Shown: positions 1-6,494, counted from the stretch's first letter. The stretch: DNA of 9,420 bases from an uncultured Coriobacteriaceae bacterium (GCA_902767025.1 CACXFZ010000209.1:1-9420); one strand, 5' to 3'. The notes: generated by a model from the letters alone, not told the origin. Numbers and translations are program-made.

Positions 1-1050
1 CCCAAGGTATCGGTGCTGGTTCCCATCTACAACGTGGAGCGCTTCTTGGCGCAGTGCCTGGACAGGCTGCTCGCCCAGACCCTCGACGACATCGAGATCA
101 TCTGCATCGACGACGGGTCCACCGATGCGTCGCCGCAGATCCTGGCCAGCTACGCGTCGTGCGACGAGCGCATCGTCGTGCTCACCAAGCCCAACACCGG
201 CTACGGCGACGCGATGAACCAGGGGCTGGCGCTGGCTCAGGCCGATTGGGTGGGCATCTGCGAGCCCGACGATTTCGCCGACGTGAACATGTTCGAGGAG
301 CTGTACCGGCCCACGCAGATATTCGACGTCGACGTGGTGAAAAGCGGGTTCTACCTGCACCGCGACGAGGTCGACGGGCGCGGGAGGGCGGTGCGCGACG
401 AGCACCTGCGCCTGTTCGACGGCTTCCCGAACGGACGGCCGATCTGTCCCGTCGACCACCCTGGCCTTCTGCGCACGCGCTTCGTGATCAGCGCCGCGCT
501 GTACCGCCGCCAGCTGCTCGAGGACAACGAGATCTTCTTCACGCCCTCGCCCGGGGCGGCGTTCCAGGACACGTCGTTCGTGCACCGCTGCTGGATCGCG
601 GCGCGCCGCGTGTACCTGATGCGGCGCGGGTTCATGCACTACCGCATCGACAACGCGACCTCGTCGAGCAACGGCCAGGCCACGAGCAAGGTCTACGCCG
701 TATGCGAGGAATACGAGCGCACGTTCGCGTTTCTGGAAGAGCGTGGGGAAGAGGCCCTGCGCACGTTCGGACCGTCTTTGGATGCTGCACGGTACGCGGG
801 CTATTCCTGGAACTATTCGCGCATCGCACCCGAGCTGCGCCGGGAATTCATGGACCGCTGGATTGCCGATCTGGAATCGGCGGTCGAGCAGGGGCTGTCG
901 GGCTACGACCTGCTCCATCCCGAAGACCAGGCGCGCTACCGGCTCTTGATGTCGGATCCCGATGCGTTCCTGGCCGCCTTCCCCGGGGAAGTGCCGCTGC
1001 GTTCGGTGGCCGAAGCCATGCGCATCACGCCTGCGGCGCTGGTGGACTAG
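1..1050 (+). CDS. GT2-family glycosyltransferase, N-terminus cut by window start
   Basis: Cytoplasmic family 2 glycosyltransferase (GT-A fold, inverting), expected to add a sugar from a nucleotide-sugar donor to a growing envelope glycopolymer. The frame is open from base 1 and reads PKVSVLVPIYN, the usual first strand of a GT2 domain, which normally follows the initiator Met within a few residues. The GTG at 13 is therefore inside the domain, and the true start lies just before the window. Visible motifs are IDDGSTD (donor-binding loop, bases ~106-126) and CEPDDF (the DxD-like metal and nucleotide site, ~259-276), followed by an acceptor half with LLRTRFVISAALYRR. A helical C-terminal extension of about 120 residues without a recognised fold follows. 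Donor and acceptor specificity cannot be read. It is convergent with the next gene, so it belongs to a transcription unit entering from the left. Confidence 0.9.
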   Translation, partial: PKVSVLVPIYNVERFLAQCLDRLLAQTLDDIEIICIDDGSTDASPQILASYASCDERIVVLTKPNTGYGDAMNQGLALAQADWVGICEPDDFADVNMFEELYRPTQIFDVDVVKSGFYLHRDEVDGRGRAVRDEHLRLFDGFPNGRPICPVDHPGLLRTRFVISAALYRRQLLEDNEIFFTPSPGAAFQDTSFVHRCWIAARRVYLMRRGFMHYRIDNATSSSNGQATSKVYAVCEEYERTFAFLEERGEEALRTFGPSLDAARYAGYSWNYSRIAPELRREFMDRWIADLESAVEQGLSGYDLLHPEDQARYRLLMSDPDAFLAAFPGEVPLRSVAEAMRITPAALVD

Positions 1051-1185
1051 GGAAGAGCGCTCTCGCTCGACCGCCCGTTCGCGTACGGGTGGGCGCCTGC
1101 GCCTTGGCAGGCATGGGGTGGCCCCGGTTGTTCGCAGGTGCGTCCGTGCGCTGCAGGCTCGGGGATTCTCAGTCCCCCGCTCGCC
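1051..1185. other. Convergent intergenic spacer with several short hairpins
   Basis: This 135-bp gap lies between two genes that end facing each other. It is rich in small dyads: a 10-bp palindrome AGAGCGCTCT at 1054-1063, CCCGT/ACGGG at 1074-1078 and 1085-1089, GCCTGC/GCAGGC at 1095-1100 and 1107-1112, and GGGGA/TCCCC at 1161-1165 and 1173-1177. None is followed by a T tract on either strand, so no canonical intrinsic terminator is visible. Such clusters are plausible bidirectional transcription-end signals between convergent genes, but this is inferred from position only. Confidence 0.35.
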
Positions 1186-3453
1186 CTATTCCCCGCGGGC
1201 GCGGTGCCACAGGTTGCGCGCGTGGATGGCCGTGCGCTCGCGCAGCAGGATCTTGATGGAGCGCTCGCGTTCGTTGCGCACCGATTCCTTGCATGCCTCG
1301 ATGAGCATGTCCCAGCGCGTGTCGGTGTCGGTTTGCGTGCGCGGGGTGCCTTCGCGGCCGAGTTCCTCGAACAGGCGCGACCACAGCAGGCGATGGTCGA
1401 ACGGTATGCGCTCCTGGATGCTCGCACGCGCTTCGGCCCCCAGGGCGGCGCGCAGCTCGCGGTCGCCCAGCAGCTCGATCAGCGCCCGGGCGGCCTCGTC
1501 GCGTTGGCCGGGCTCGACTTTCACGATGCCGCGCCCGTCGCGCGCAAGCGTCAGGTTGGGCAGGTCGTACATCACGCACGGCAGGCCGTGGCACTTGCTT
1601 TCGGAGAGCACCTGGCACCAGCCTTCGAAGCGAGATGTGAGCAGGTGCACGCTTGCCTGCTGGTAGTACGAATCGGTGTTGTTCACGGCGCCCGTGAACG
1701 TGGTGCGCTTGTCGATGCCCAGCTTGCGGGACAGGGACTTCAGCCGCTTCATCTCGTCTTTGCTGGGGGCGGGTCCCACCATCGTGAGGGTGGCGTCCGG
1801 CTCGACCGTTGCCACGCGCGCGAAGATCTCCAGCGCGTCTTCCGGTTGCTTGTCGAAGGGTGTCAAGCGGCCCACCCACACGATGTTCTTCTCGTTGAGC
1901 AGGGCGGCTGGCACGTCGTCGGCGCTGACGGTGCGCGGGTCTTCGGCCATGTAGGTGTGCGGGTTGAAGTCCGACAGGTACGCCTGGTCGGCTTCGCTGA
2001 GCACCACGAGCGCGTCGGCGTAGCGCAGGCAGCGCGGCTGGTCGAACTCCCACAGGTGGCCTTCGCTGAACAGCATGCGAAACGAGCTGTGGCAGTACAC
2101 GCAGGTGGCGACATCGAGCGTGTCGAGCAGCAGCAGGTCCCAGGGTAGGCGTTGGCTGTACCATTGATGGTGTACGAACACGTCGATACCGTGCTCGCGC
2201 ACGGCCTGCTCGATCAGGAGCGTGCGCTGCGCCATGTCCGCGTCGTCCGAACCGTTCGGGCTGGGCAGTTGCACATGGGTGATGCGGCGCGGCAGCTTCT
2301 GGACCGATGCGCGCAGGCTCTCTTCGGTGAACAGGACCACGTTCAGTCCCATGTCGTGCCACAGGTTCACCAGGTTGGCGGTCACCTGTTCGGCCCCGCC
2401 CACGCCCAGACTGTGGTGGAACACGCCCACGGTGCGCACCTGGCGCCGGGGCCGCGGGTTGGCAAGCGGGTCGTTGACGGCCTTGAGCACCTGGGCGGGC
2501 TTGTCCCAACCCATGTGGGCCAGGGCGGCCACGCATTCGCAGGCAGGCCAGAGTTTGAGCATTTCGCGGTAGGCCGCCGGCTGCTCGTCGGTTTTCACGC
2601 ACGCGATCAGGCGGTCTGCGATCGACTGGGCATGCATGGCGCGCAGGGCCTGGTAGTCCTGCCAGTGCTCTTTTTTCAGGTGGGTCTTCTCCAGGAAGTC
2701 CTCGATGCAGGCCATCGCCTTGGAGTACTCGCAGATCTTGACGAACTGCGCAGCGTCCATGTTGCGCCACTTGGCGTCCGAGCCGCCCTGGTCGATGTGG
2801 TAGACGTAGCCCTGGTATTTCGGCATGCCGCGCAGCGATTGGGCATAGCACGACACGATGAAGAAGATGGCGGCGTCTTCGGCCAGTGTGATCGACGAGG
2901 GGGGTATGTGCTCGAACGCGCGGTGGAGCAGCGATGTGCGGATCAGCTTCGCGCACAGGCTCCAGGGGCCCTTGTGGTCGCGCAGGATGGCATGGGTGAT
3001 GTCGGCGCCTTCGTAGGTGCCGCGTGGCGGGCGCACCATCATCTCGTCGGCGAAGCGCTCGTGTTCCGTGGCGAACCCGGCGTAGCGCATCTCCATGCCG
3101 AAGTGCACGATGTCGTAGCGGTTGTTCTGCACGCGCAGCGACTTTTCCGCAGCCGCGGAGTCGAGCTCGTCGTCTGCGTCCAGGAACAGCGTGAACACGC
3201 CCTTGGCGGCGGTCACACCCGTGCGGCGCGCCTCCATGCGCCCCTTGTTCTGCTCGTGGCGCCGCACTTCCACGCGCTCGTCGCGCTCGGCTATGTCCTG
3301 CACGATGCGCAGCGTGTCGTCGGTGGAGCCGTCGTCGACGACGATCACCTGGATGTCGTCGACCGTCTGGCCCAGCGCGCTGCCAAGCGAGCGCTCGATG
3401 AAGGCGGCGCTGTTGTACGCAGGGATGATGATAGAAACCTGGGGCTGAGGCAT
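1186..3453 (-). CDS. Two-domain glycosyltransferase (GT2 + GT4 fusion)
   Basis: A 755-aa cytoplasmic enzyme with two glycosyltransferase domains, probably adding two successive sugars to an envelope polysaccharide. The N-terminal GT2 (GT-A) domain, about residues 5-230, has VSIIIPAYN, VVDDGSTDD (38-46) and the DxD-type LDADDE (91-96). The C-terminal GT4-like (GT-B) domain, about 340-700, has the GVGGAEQV donor-loop glycines (350-357), WVGRL (526-530) and a textbook E-x7-E motif with E610 and E618 in SRFEGWCQVLSES. A helical linker and a charged tail of about 50 residues complete it. The ATG at 3453 was chosen because MPQPQVSIIIP matches the usual GT2 start and an AAGGA-type ribosome site lies just upstream. 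A 24-codon longer reading is Arg/Lys-rich and unlikely. It runs opposite to both neighbours. Each domain exists alone in other proteins; the sugars are unknown. Confidence 0.9.
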   Translation of the reverse strand: MPQPQVSIIIPAYNSAAFIERSLGSALGQTVDDIQVIVVDDGSTDDTLRIVQDIAERDERVEVRRHEQNKGRMEARRTGVTAAKGVFTLFLDADDELDSAAAEKSLRVQNNRYDIVHFGMEMRYAGFATEHERFADEMMVRPPRGTYEGADITHAILRDHKGPWSLCAKLIRTSLLHRAFEHIPPSSITLAEDAAIFFIVSCYAQSLRGMPKYQGYVYHIDQGGSDAKWRNMDAAQFVKICEYSKAMACIEDFLEKTHLKKEHWQDYQALRAMHAQSIADRLIACVKTDEQPAAYREMLKLWPACECVAALAHMGWDKPAQVLKAVNDPLANPRPRRQVRTVGVFHHSLGVGGAEQVTANLVNLWHDMGLNVVLFTEESLRASVQKLPRRITHVQLPSPNGSDDADMAQRTLLIEQAVREHGIDVFVHHQWYSQRLPWDLLLLDTLDVATCVYCHSSFRMLFSEGHLWEFDQPRCLRYADALVVLSEADQAYLSDFNPHTYMAEDPRTVSADDVPAALLNEKNIVWVGRLTPFDKQPEDALEIFARVATVEPDATLTMVGPAPSKDEMKRLKSLSRKLGIDKRTTFTGAVNNTDSYYQQASVHLLTSRFEGWCQVLSESKCHGLPCVMYDLPNLTLARDGRGIVKVEPGQRDEAARALIELLGDRELRAALGAEARASIQERIPFDHRLLWSRLFEELGREGTPRTQTDTDTRWDMLIEACKESVRNERERSIKILLRERTAIHARNLWHRARGE

Positions 3454-3507
3454 GTCTTCCTTCTTCCGTCTCCGTCGAGCCTTGCGCGAGCAACGGGTTC
3501 GCAACCG

Positions 3508-3542
3508 CCTGCTATTGTACGCCACATCCGCCAGCCAGGCAG
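3508..3542 (-). promoter_or_regulatory. Candidate promoter of the GT2-GT4 gene
   Basis: On the minus strand a TACAAT hexamer (plus-strand 3514-3519) matches the sigma-70-type -10 consensus at five of six positions and lies about 60 bp upstream of the ATG at 3453. The region where a -35 box would fall (about 3537-3542, CTGCCT) does not match TTGACA, so the promoter would be weak or activator-dependent. Upstream of it are a perfect 7-bp stem TCGAGCC/GGCTCGA (3576-3582 and 3593-3599) and an 11-bp odd palindrome (3547-3557) of unknown role. Confidence 0.35.
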
Positions 3543-3620
3543 TGGTGCCCGCCGGGCCCTTCGCCTCCTACCCATTCGAGCCCGCGCCCTTCGGCTCGAC
3601 CGCATACAAAAAGTCGCATA

Positions 3621-3776
3621 ATGAAAAATTCCGCATGTTCTGCCATGAAAACGCACGGTATGCACGTCGATTGGGTCCGAATGGCACGAAATCGCACGGT
3701 ATGCACGTGGGAGCAGGGGCGAACCACGTGCACAGCGTGCGTTTTCATGGCAGAACGGCCCTGGTTTTCCATGAGC
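3621..3776. repeat. Structured repeat, copy 1 (156 bp, hairpin-forming)
   Basis: Direct copy of the element at 4996-5155. Over the 156 shared positions I count four differences (3695, 3697, 3713 and 3757). The core is a perfect 20-bp inverted repeat: GTTCTGCCATGAAAACGCAC at 3637-3656 and its complement at 3737-3756. The pairing extends inward to 31-bp arms (3637-3667 with 3726-3756) with two mismatches. Outside the core, ATGAAAA at the left and TTTTCCATGAG at the right pair imperfectly. A second identical 16-mer (3652-3667 and 3693-3708) lets the right arm pair with either copy. No transposase is encoded, so it resembles a MITE or REP-type element. Short open frames through it look incidental. 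Confidence 0.9.
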
Positions 3777-3859
3777 AGGCATATGGAATCGCCGCACTAC
3801 GAACGGTGGTGTGCTACGGATGAAACGTTGCCTATTCTGCTTCGTTTCTTTTCTGAAAT

Positions 3860-3965
3860 GAGACCGAGAGAAGACCATCCTGCGACTTGTGGGCGACCGT
3901 AGTGGCGACCCGTATGCGACGATTCTGCGACCAATCTGTCGAGCGCTACGCGACCACGGCGCGAC
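3860..3965 (+). repeat. Iteron-like array of GCGAC motifs at 11-12 bp spacing
   Basis: GCGAC starts at 3882, 3893, 3905, 3916, 3927, 3950 and 3961. A degenerate GTCGA at 3938 fills the only gap, and GAGAC (3860) and AAGAC (3871) extend the series leftwards. All steps are 11 or 12 bp, so the motifs fall on one face of the DNA helix. The bases between motifs are not conserved. The last unit ends 24 bp before the ATG of the nuclease-like gene. Such phasing is typical of repeated protein-binding sites (operator or iteron), but no regulator is known here. Confidence 0.65.
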
Positions 3966-3972
3966 ATCGGTA

Positions 3973-3981
3973 TGGCATAAC
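3973..3981 (+). promoter_or_regulatory. Candidate extended -10 giving a leaderless transcript
   Basis: TGG followed by CATAAC (3976-3981) fits an extended -10 element (TGn plus a 4/6 hexamer). A start 7 bp downstream would fall at about 3988-3989, on the ATG itself. This agrees with the absence of any Shine-Dalgarno sequence before that ATG; leaderless mRNAs are common in actinobacteria. The -35 region would lie within the phased GCGAC array. Modest match only. Confidence 0.3.
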
Positions 3982-3988
3982 TGTGTGC

Positions 3989-4975
3989 ATGAACATCGTG
4001 TTCGGATACCATTCGGCGATTGAGTGTTGGCAAGCATATGGCCAGCGGGAATGGCTTGCGTCCATGCGCCCCACGCAAGTAAGGAGTGTGGCGGTCGGCT
4101 ATGAATCCAGCGAGCTGGAAAGCTTTATCGAGCAACATCCGGAGCTTGTACTGCCCTTGCACGTATTGGTGCCCGATGCCGATAAGCGCAAGAACAACAA
4201 GCGTCTGGCTTGTCACGTGTGTTCAGGCCCCTTGCCAGTTGGTTCGTTCTGGAGAATCGATAAGAACTGCCTGGTTGCCTGTCCCGAGTTGACGTACCTG
4301 CAGATGGCAAGCCAGCTCCCTTTGATCAAGCTCATTGAGTTGGGCATGGAGCTGTGTGGTACGTATCAGCCGTCTTTGGAGGAGGGCGGAGGCATGCTCC
4401 AGCGGTGCGGGTCACTCACCACGTCCAACAAACTGCGCCGCTTCGTGGAGCGCATGAAACACGAATATGGGTCGCGCAAGGCGCTGACCGCTTTGGAGTG
4501 GGTCGGGCATGGGTCGGCGTCTCCCATGGAAACCTTTCTGTGGATGCGCCTGTGCCTGCCGGTTCGCCTGGGTGGACGCGGATTCAAGCCGGCGTTGCTG
4601 AACCATCCAGTGGAGTTGAACGCAAAGGGCAAGGCGGCAACGGGCAAAGAAACCCTGCGTTGCGACTTGTTCTTTCCCGAGCACCGAGTGGCGGTCGAAT
4701 ACGACAGCACGGCATACCACAACAGCAGCGACCGCATAGCAAGCGACTCGATCCGTCGGGGCGCTCTGGAGTGCCAGGGCATCAAAGTAGTGACGATTAC
4801 AAGGCAGGAGTTCTTCATCTTCGAGGAATTCGAGGGCAAGGTGCGCCAGATTGCGAGACTCATGGGCAGGCGGCTTCGGGCACCAGATGCCAAGCAGATG
4901 CAGCGGCGCAAGGAACTGCGCGACTGCCTGCTCTTGTCTGGGCTGATGCGCTATCGCACTGATGCGGAGCGCTAG
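3989..4975 (+). CDS. DUF559/Vsr-like PD-(D/E)XK nuclease-fold protein
   Basis: A 328-aa soluble protein with no signal peptide or membrane segment. The C-terminal part (about 178-290) matches the DUF559 pattern related to very-short-patch-repair endonucleases: SPMETFLWMRL opening (178-188), RCDLFFPEHRVAVEYDS (224-240) with candidate catalytic D226, E237 and D239, then H244 and a strand-rich GIKVVTITRQEFF. The N-terminal half resembles the middle region of actinobacterial AbiEi-like/DUF559 proteins (CHVCSGPLPVGSFWRIDKN, 75-93), though I see no clear winged-helix. Function is unknown: a nuclease role is plausible from the fold, but the family includes uncharacterised members and this one has EYD where ExK is usual. 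ATG 3989 was chosen because MNIVFGYHSA starts a protein-like sequence; there is no ribosome site. Codons such as CAA, TAT, GTA, CTT, AGG and AGT are commoner than in neighbours, suggesting transfer. It is flanked by the two structured repeats. Confidence 0.75.
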   Translation: MNIVFGYHSAIECWQAYGQREWLASMRPTQVRSVAVGYESSELESFIEQHPELVLPLHVLVPDADKRKNNKRLACHVCSGPLPVGSFWRIDKNCLVACPELTYLQMASQLPLIKLIELGMELCGTYQPSLEEGGGMLQRCGSLTTSNKLRRFVERMKHEYGSRKALTALEWVGHGSASPMETFLWMRLCLPVRLGGRGFKPALLNHPVELNAKGKAATGKETLRCDLFFPEHRVAVEYDSTAYHNSSDRIASDSIRRGALECQGIKVVTITRQEFFIFEEFEGKVRQIARLMGRRLRAPDAKQMQRRKELRDCLLLSGLMRYRTDAER

Positions 4976-4995
4976 TTTCGTTGGATACCTTGTGG

Positions 4996-5155
4996 GCTCA
5001 TGAAAAATTCCGCATGTTCTGCCATGAAAACGCACGGTATGCACGTCGATTGGGTCCGAATGGCACGAAATCGGATGGTATGCACGTGGGAACAGGGGCG
5101 AACCACGTGCACAGCGTGCGTTTTCATGGCAGAACTGCCCTGGTTTTCCATGAGC
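4996..5155. repeat. Structured repeat, copy 2 (160 bp, hairpin-forming)
   Basis: Same orientation as copy 1. This copy appears the more complete: its ends form a 12-bp terminal inverted repeat (GCTCATGAAAAA at 4996-5007 against TTTTCCATGAGC at 5144-5155, one mismatch). The perfect 20-bp inner arms are 5016-5035 and 5116-5135. A separate perfect 9-bp stem (TGCACGTGG 5081-5089 / CCACGTGCA 5103-5111) lies in the loop. It begins 20 bp after the stop of the nuclease-like gene, so its hairpin could also form or protect that transcript's 3' end, although no T tract follows. Confidence 0.9.
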
Positions 5156-5264
5156 TGGGTGGCGATGGGAGAGTGAGGCGGTTGGGTGCGTGTGTGCGGT
5201 TCGGGTGCAGGTCAGGTGGGGATGGGGAGTCGTGTGGATTGAGGTCTTGGGATGCAGTTGCGTG
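5156..5264 (+). other. G-rich, C-poor tract upstream of the LCP promoter
   Basis: The plus strand here is mostly G and T with few C, unlike any other part of the window. It carries several GGG or GGGG runs, including GG-TCA-GG-T-GGGG-AT-GGGG at 5210-5227, which could form a two-layer G-quadruplex. No gene is visible. The bias may reflect intergenic drift or a regulatory structure upstream of the operon. Confidence 0.45.
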
Positions 5265-5320
5265 TATAATCTTTTGTTTGGAACTATTGGCATATTCGAT
5301 AAGCGTTCGAGGGGTTTGAC
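5265..5320 (+). promoter_or_regulatory. Promoter -10, 5' UTR and ribosome site of the envelope operon
   Basis: A perfect TATAAT lies at 5265-5270. The expected -35 position (about 5242-5247, AGGTCT with a 17-bp spacer) is poor; TTGAGG at 5239-5244 would need a 20-bp spacer. Transcription from about 5277 would give a leader of some 44 nt. GAGGGG at 5309-5314 serves as the Shine-Dalgarno sequence for the ATG at 5321. This is probably the main promoter for the five-gene run that follows, since the later gaps are short. Confidence 0.6.
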
Positions 5321-6433
5321 ATGGCTAAACATGCACGTGCCGATGCGACAGAAGAAACACCGAGCTTCGACGAAAGCGCTCCGGTTGCTGCACCGTCGTT
5401 CGAGGAGCCGGCTGCGAAGAAGAAGCGCAAGTGGCCGCTGGTGGTGATCCCGCTGGTGGTGCTGGCGCTGGTGGCGGGCGGCATCGCGTTTGCCCTGAAC
5501 CAGAAGCCTGCACCCGAGCCGAAGGCCGACCCCAAGCCGGTCTCGTCGGCGAAGGTGAGCGACCCCGCTCCCAAGACGTCCTCCGAGCCCGCATCCGAGC
5601 CGGAGCCCGAGCCCGTTCCCGACCCGTTCTACGTGCTGGTCGTGGGCAACGACATCCGCACGGGCACGGCCCAGACCACCGGCCACGGCGCCGACGGCAC
5701 CTCGCGTTCCGACACGATGATGCTGGTGCGCGTGGACCCGGGCACGTTCCAGATCACGATCCTGACGATTCCGCGTGACACGCGGTCCACCATCCTGGGC
5801 CCGGTGACCAAGCTCAACGAGGCATACAATGCCGGCGGCATGGCCTATTCGGTGATGGCTGTGGAGCAGCTCACGGGCCGCACGGTCCCGTACTACATGA
5901 ACATGACCTTCAGGCAGTTCGCCGACTTCATCGACTCGATCGGCGGCATCGACGCCAACGTGCCGGTGGGCATGTCTCTCACCAACATCTTCGACAACGT
6001 CACCGAGATCTACCTGGAGCCCGGCGAGCAACACCTGGACGGCGCCCAAGCGCTCGTGCTGATGCGCCAGCGCAAGCAGTACGGCGGCAACCAGGATGCC
6101 ATGCGCCAGATCAACGACCGCGCGATGGTGGAGACGATCATACGACGCGTGTTGTCGGCGGGCGATGCCGAAGTGGAGTTCTTCACGCGTGCGATCATGT
6201 CGCAGATGGAAACGAACTTCACCGAAGAGCAGCTGCTGGAGCTGGTGCACCGCTTCGTGCAGAACGCCGACAAGGTCACGTTCTACCTGGGCACGGCACC
6301 CTACGACGGTGGGGCCGATCCCGAAACGGGCGCTTGGCTGTGCTATCCGGCCGAAGAGACCTGGGCCGAGCTGATGAACGTGATCGACGCGGGCGGAGAC
6401 CCCAACACGGTGGTTGTCTCTCCGTCGTTCTAG
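5321..6433 (+). CDS. LytR-CpsA-Psr (LCP) family glycopolymer-peptidoglycan ligase
   Basis: LCP enzymes act outside the membrane, transferring undecaprenyl-pyrophosphate-linked glycopolymers onto peptidoglycan. The 370-aa product has a charged cytoplasmic tail (1-38) ending in KKKRK, one membrane segment (39-59), a Pro/Glu/Lys-rich linker (61-102) and the LCP domain (about 103-320). Motifs are VVGNDIR (107-113), RSDTMMLVRVDP (129-140), TIPRDTR (149-155), KLNEAYNAGG (164-173), DSIGGIDANVP (205-215) and GEQHLDGAQALVLMRQRK (235-252); acidic and arginine positions expected for phosphate and metal binding (D111, R113, D131, R152, D153) are present. There is no C-terminal LytR_C domain; the tail after 320 is short. 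As first gene of the operon with the lipid-carrier transferase and exporter, it is the likely final attachment step. The substrate polymer is not known. Confidence 0.92.
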   Translation: MAKHARADATEETPSFDESAPVAAPSFEEPAAKKKRKWPLVVIPLVVLALVAGGIAFALNQKPAPEPKADPKPVSSAKVSDPAPKTSSEPASEPEPEPVPDPFYVLVVGNDIRTGTAQTTGHGADGTSRSDTMMLVRVDPGTFQITILTIPRDTRSTILGPVTKLNEAYNAGGMAYSVMAVEQLTGRTVPYYMNMTFRQFADFIDSIGGIDANVPVGMSLTNIFDNVTEIYLEPGEQHLDGAQALVLMRQRKQYGGNQDAMRQINDRAMVETIIRRVLSAGDAEVEFFTRAIMSQMETNFTEEQLLELVHRFVQNADKVTFYLGTAPYDGGADPETGAWLCYPAEETWAELMNVIDAGGDPNTVVVSPSF

Positions 6434-6452
6434 GGGCATGAGCAGGGGGGAC

Positions 6453-6494
6453 ATGCACAGGGGAGCAGAAAGGGTAGCCAAGCCGCAATGGTGA
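6453..6494 (+). CDS. Possible 13-codon leader ORF coupled to the next gene
   Basis: ATG at 6453 follows a run of six Gs and encodes MHRGAERVAKPQW. Its TGA (6492-6494) overlaps, as TGATG, the ATG at 6494 that is codon 3 of the downstream transferase. This arrangement could couple translation and would favour the 6494 start over 6488. An in-frame upstream ATG at 6438 follows the LCP stop closely. It may equally be chance in a 54-bp gap. Confidence 0.2.
   Translation: MHRGAERVAKPQW

Larger units (their letters stand above)
3777..3988. other. Intergenic leader of the nuclease-like gene
   Basis: Non-coding stretch between repeat copy 1 and the nuclease-like gene. Its left half includes a pyrimidine-rich run (about 3831-3855). 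Its right half is filled by the phased GCGAC array described separately. The gene's reading frame is open from 3887, but the extra 34 residues (Arg, Cys and Tyr-rich) resemble translated non-coding DNA and simply read through the array, so I do not treat them as protein. Confidence 0.6.

Noticed and set aside
1161..1177. Intrinsic terminator at the GGGGA/TCCCC hairpin
   Set aside because: The stem is only 5 bp and no T tract follows on either strand, so it is mentioned as part of the spacer rather than called a terminator.
1169..3493. A 774-codon second minus-strand frame overlapping the GT2-GT4 gene
   Set aside because: Arg/Pro/Ala-rich translation in the out-of-phase frame of a real gene, with no recognisable motif.
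2152..3621. A 489-codon plus-strand open frame opposite the GT2-GT4 gene
   Set aside because: It is the antisense shadow of a gene with intact glycosyltransferase motifs; its composition (Val, His, Leu and Gly-rich) shows no domain.
3452..3823. Short plus-strand frames running through repeat copy 1, and likewise 4981-5319 through copy 2, sharing a stretch such as FCHENARYARRLGPNGTKS
   Set aside because: The shared peptide comes only from the repeat DNA being the same. Flanking parts differ, no ribosome site is seen, and the DNA is better explained by its inverted-repeat structure.
3860..3965. CRISPR or simple tandem repeat interpretation of the GCGAC array
   Set aside because: The repeated core is only five bases, and the sequence between cores is not conserved, unlike a tandem duplication; the units are far too short for CRISPR.
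3887..3988. A 34-residue N-terminal extension of the nuclease-like protein
   Set aside because: It reads through the phased GCGAC array and lacks protein-like character; the ATG at 3989 gives a coherent N-terminus.
3621..5155. CRISPR array interpretation of the repeats
   Set aside because: There are only two copies, about 156 bp long and separated by a gene; no short regularly spaced repeats with unique spacers and no cas genes.
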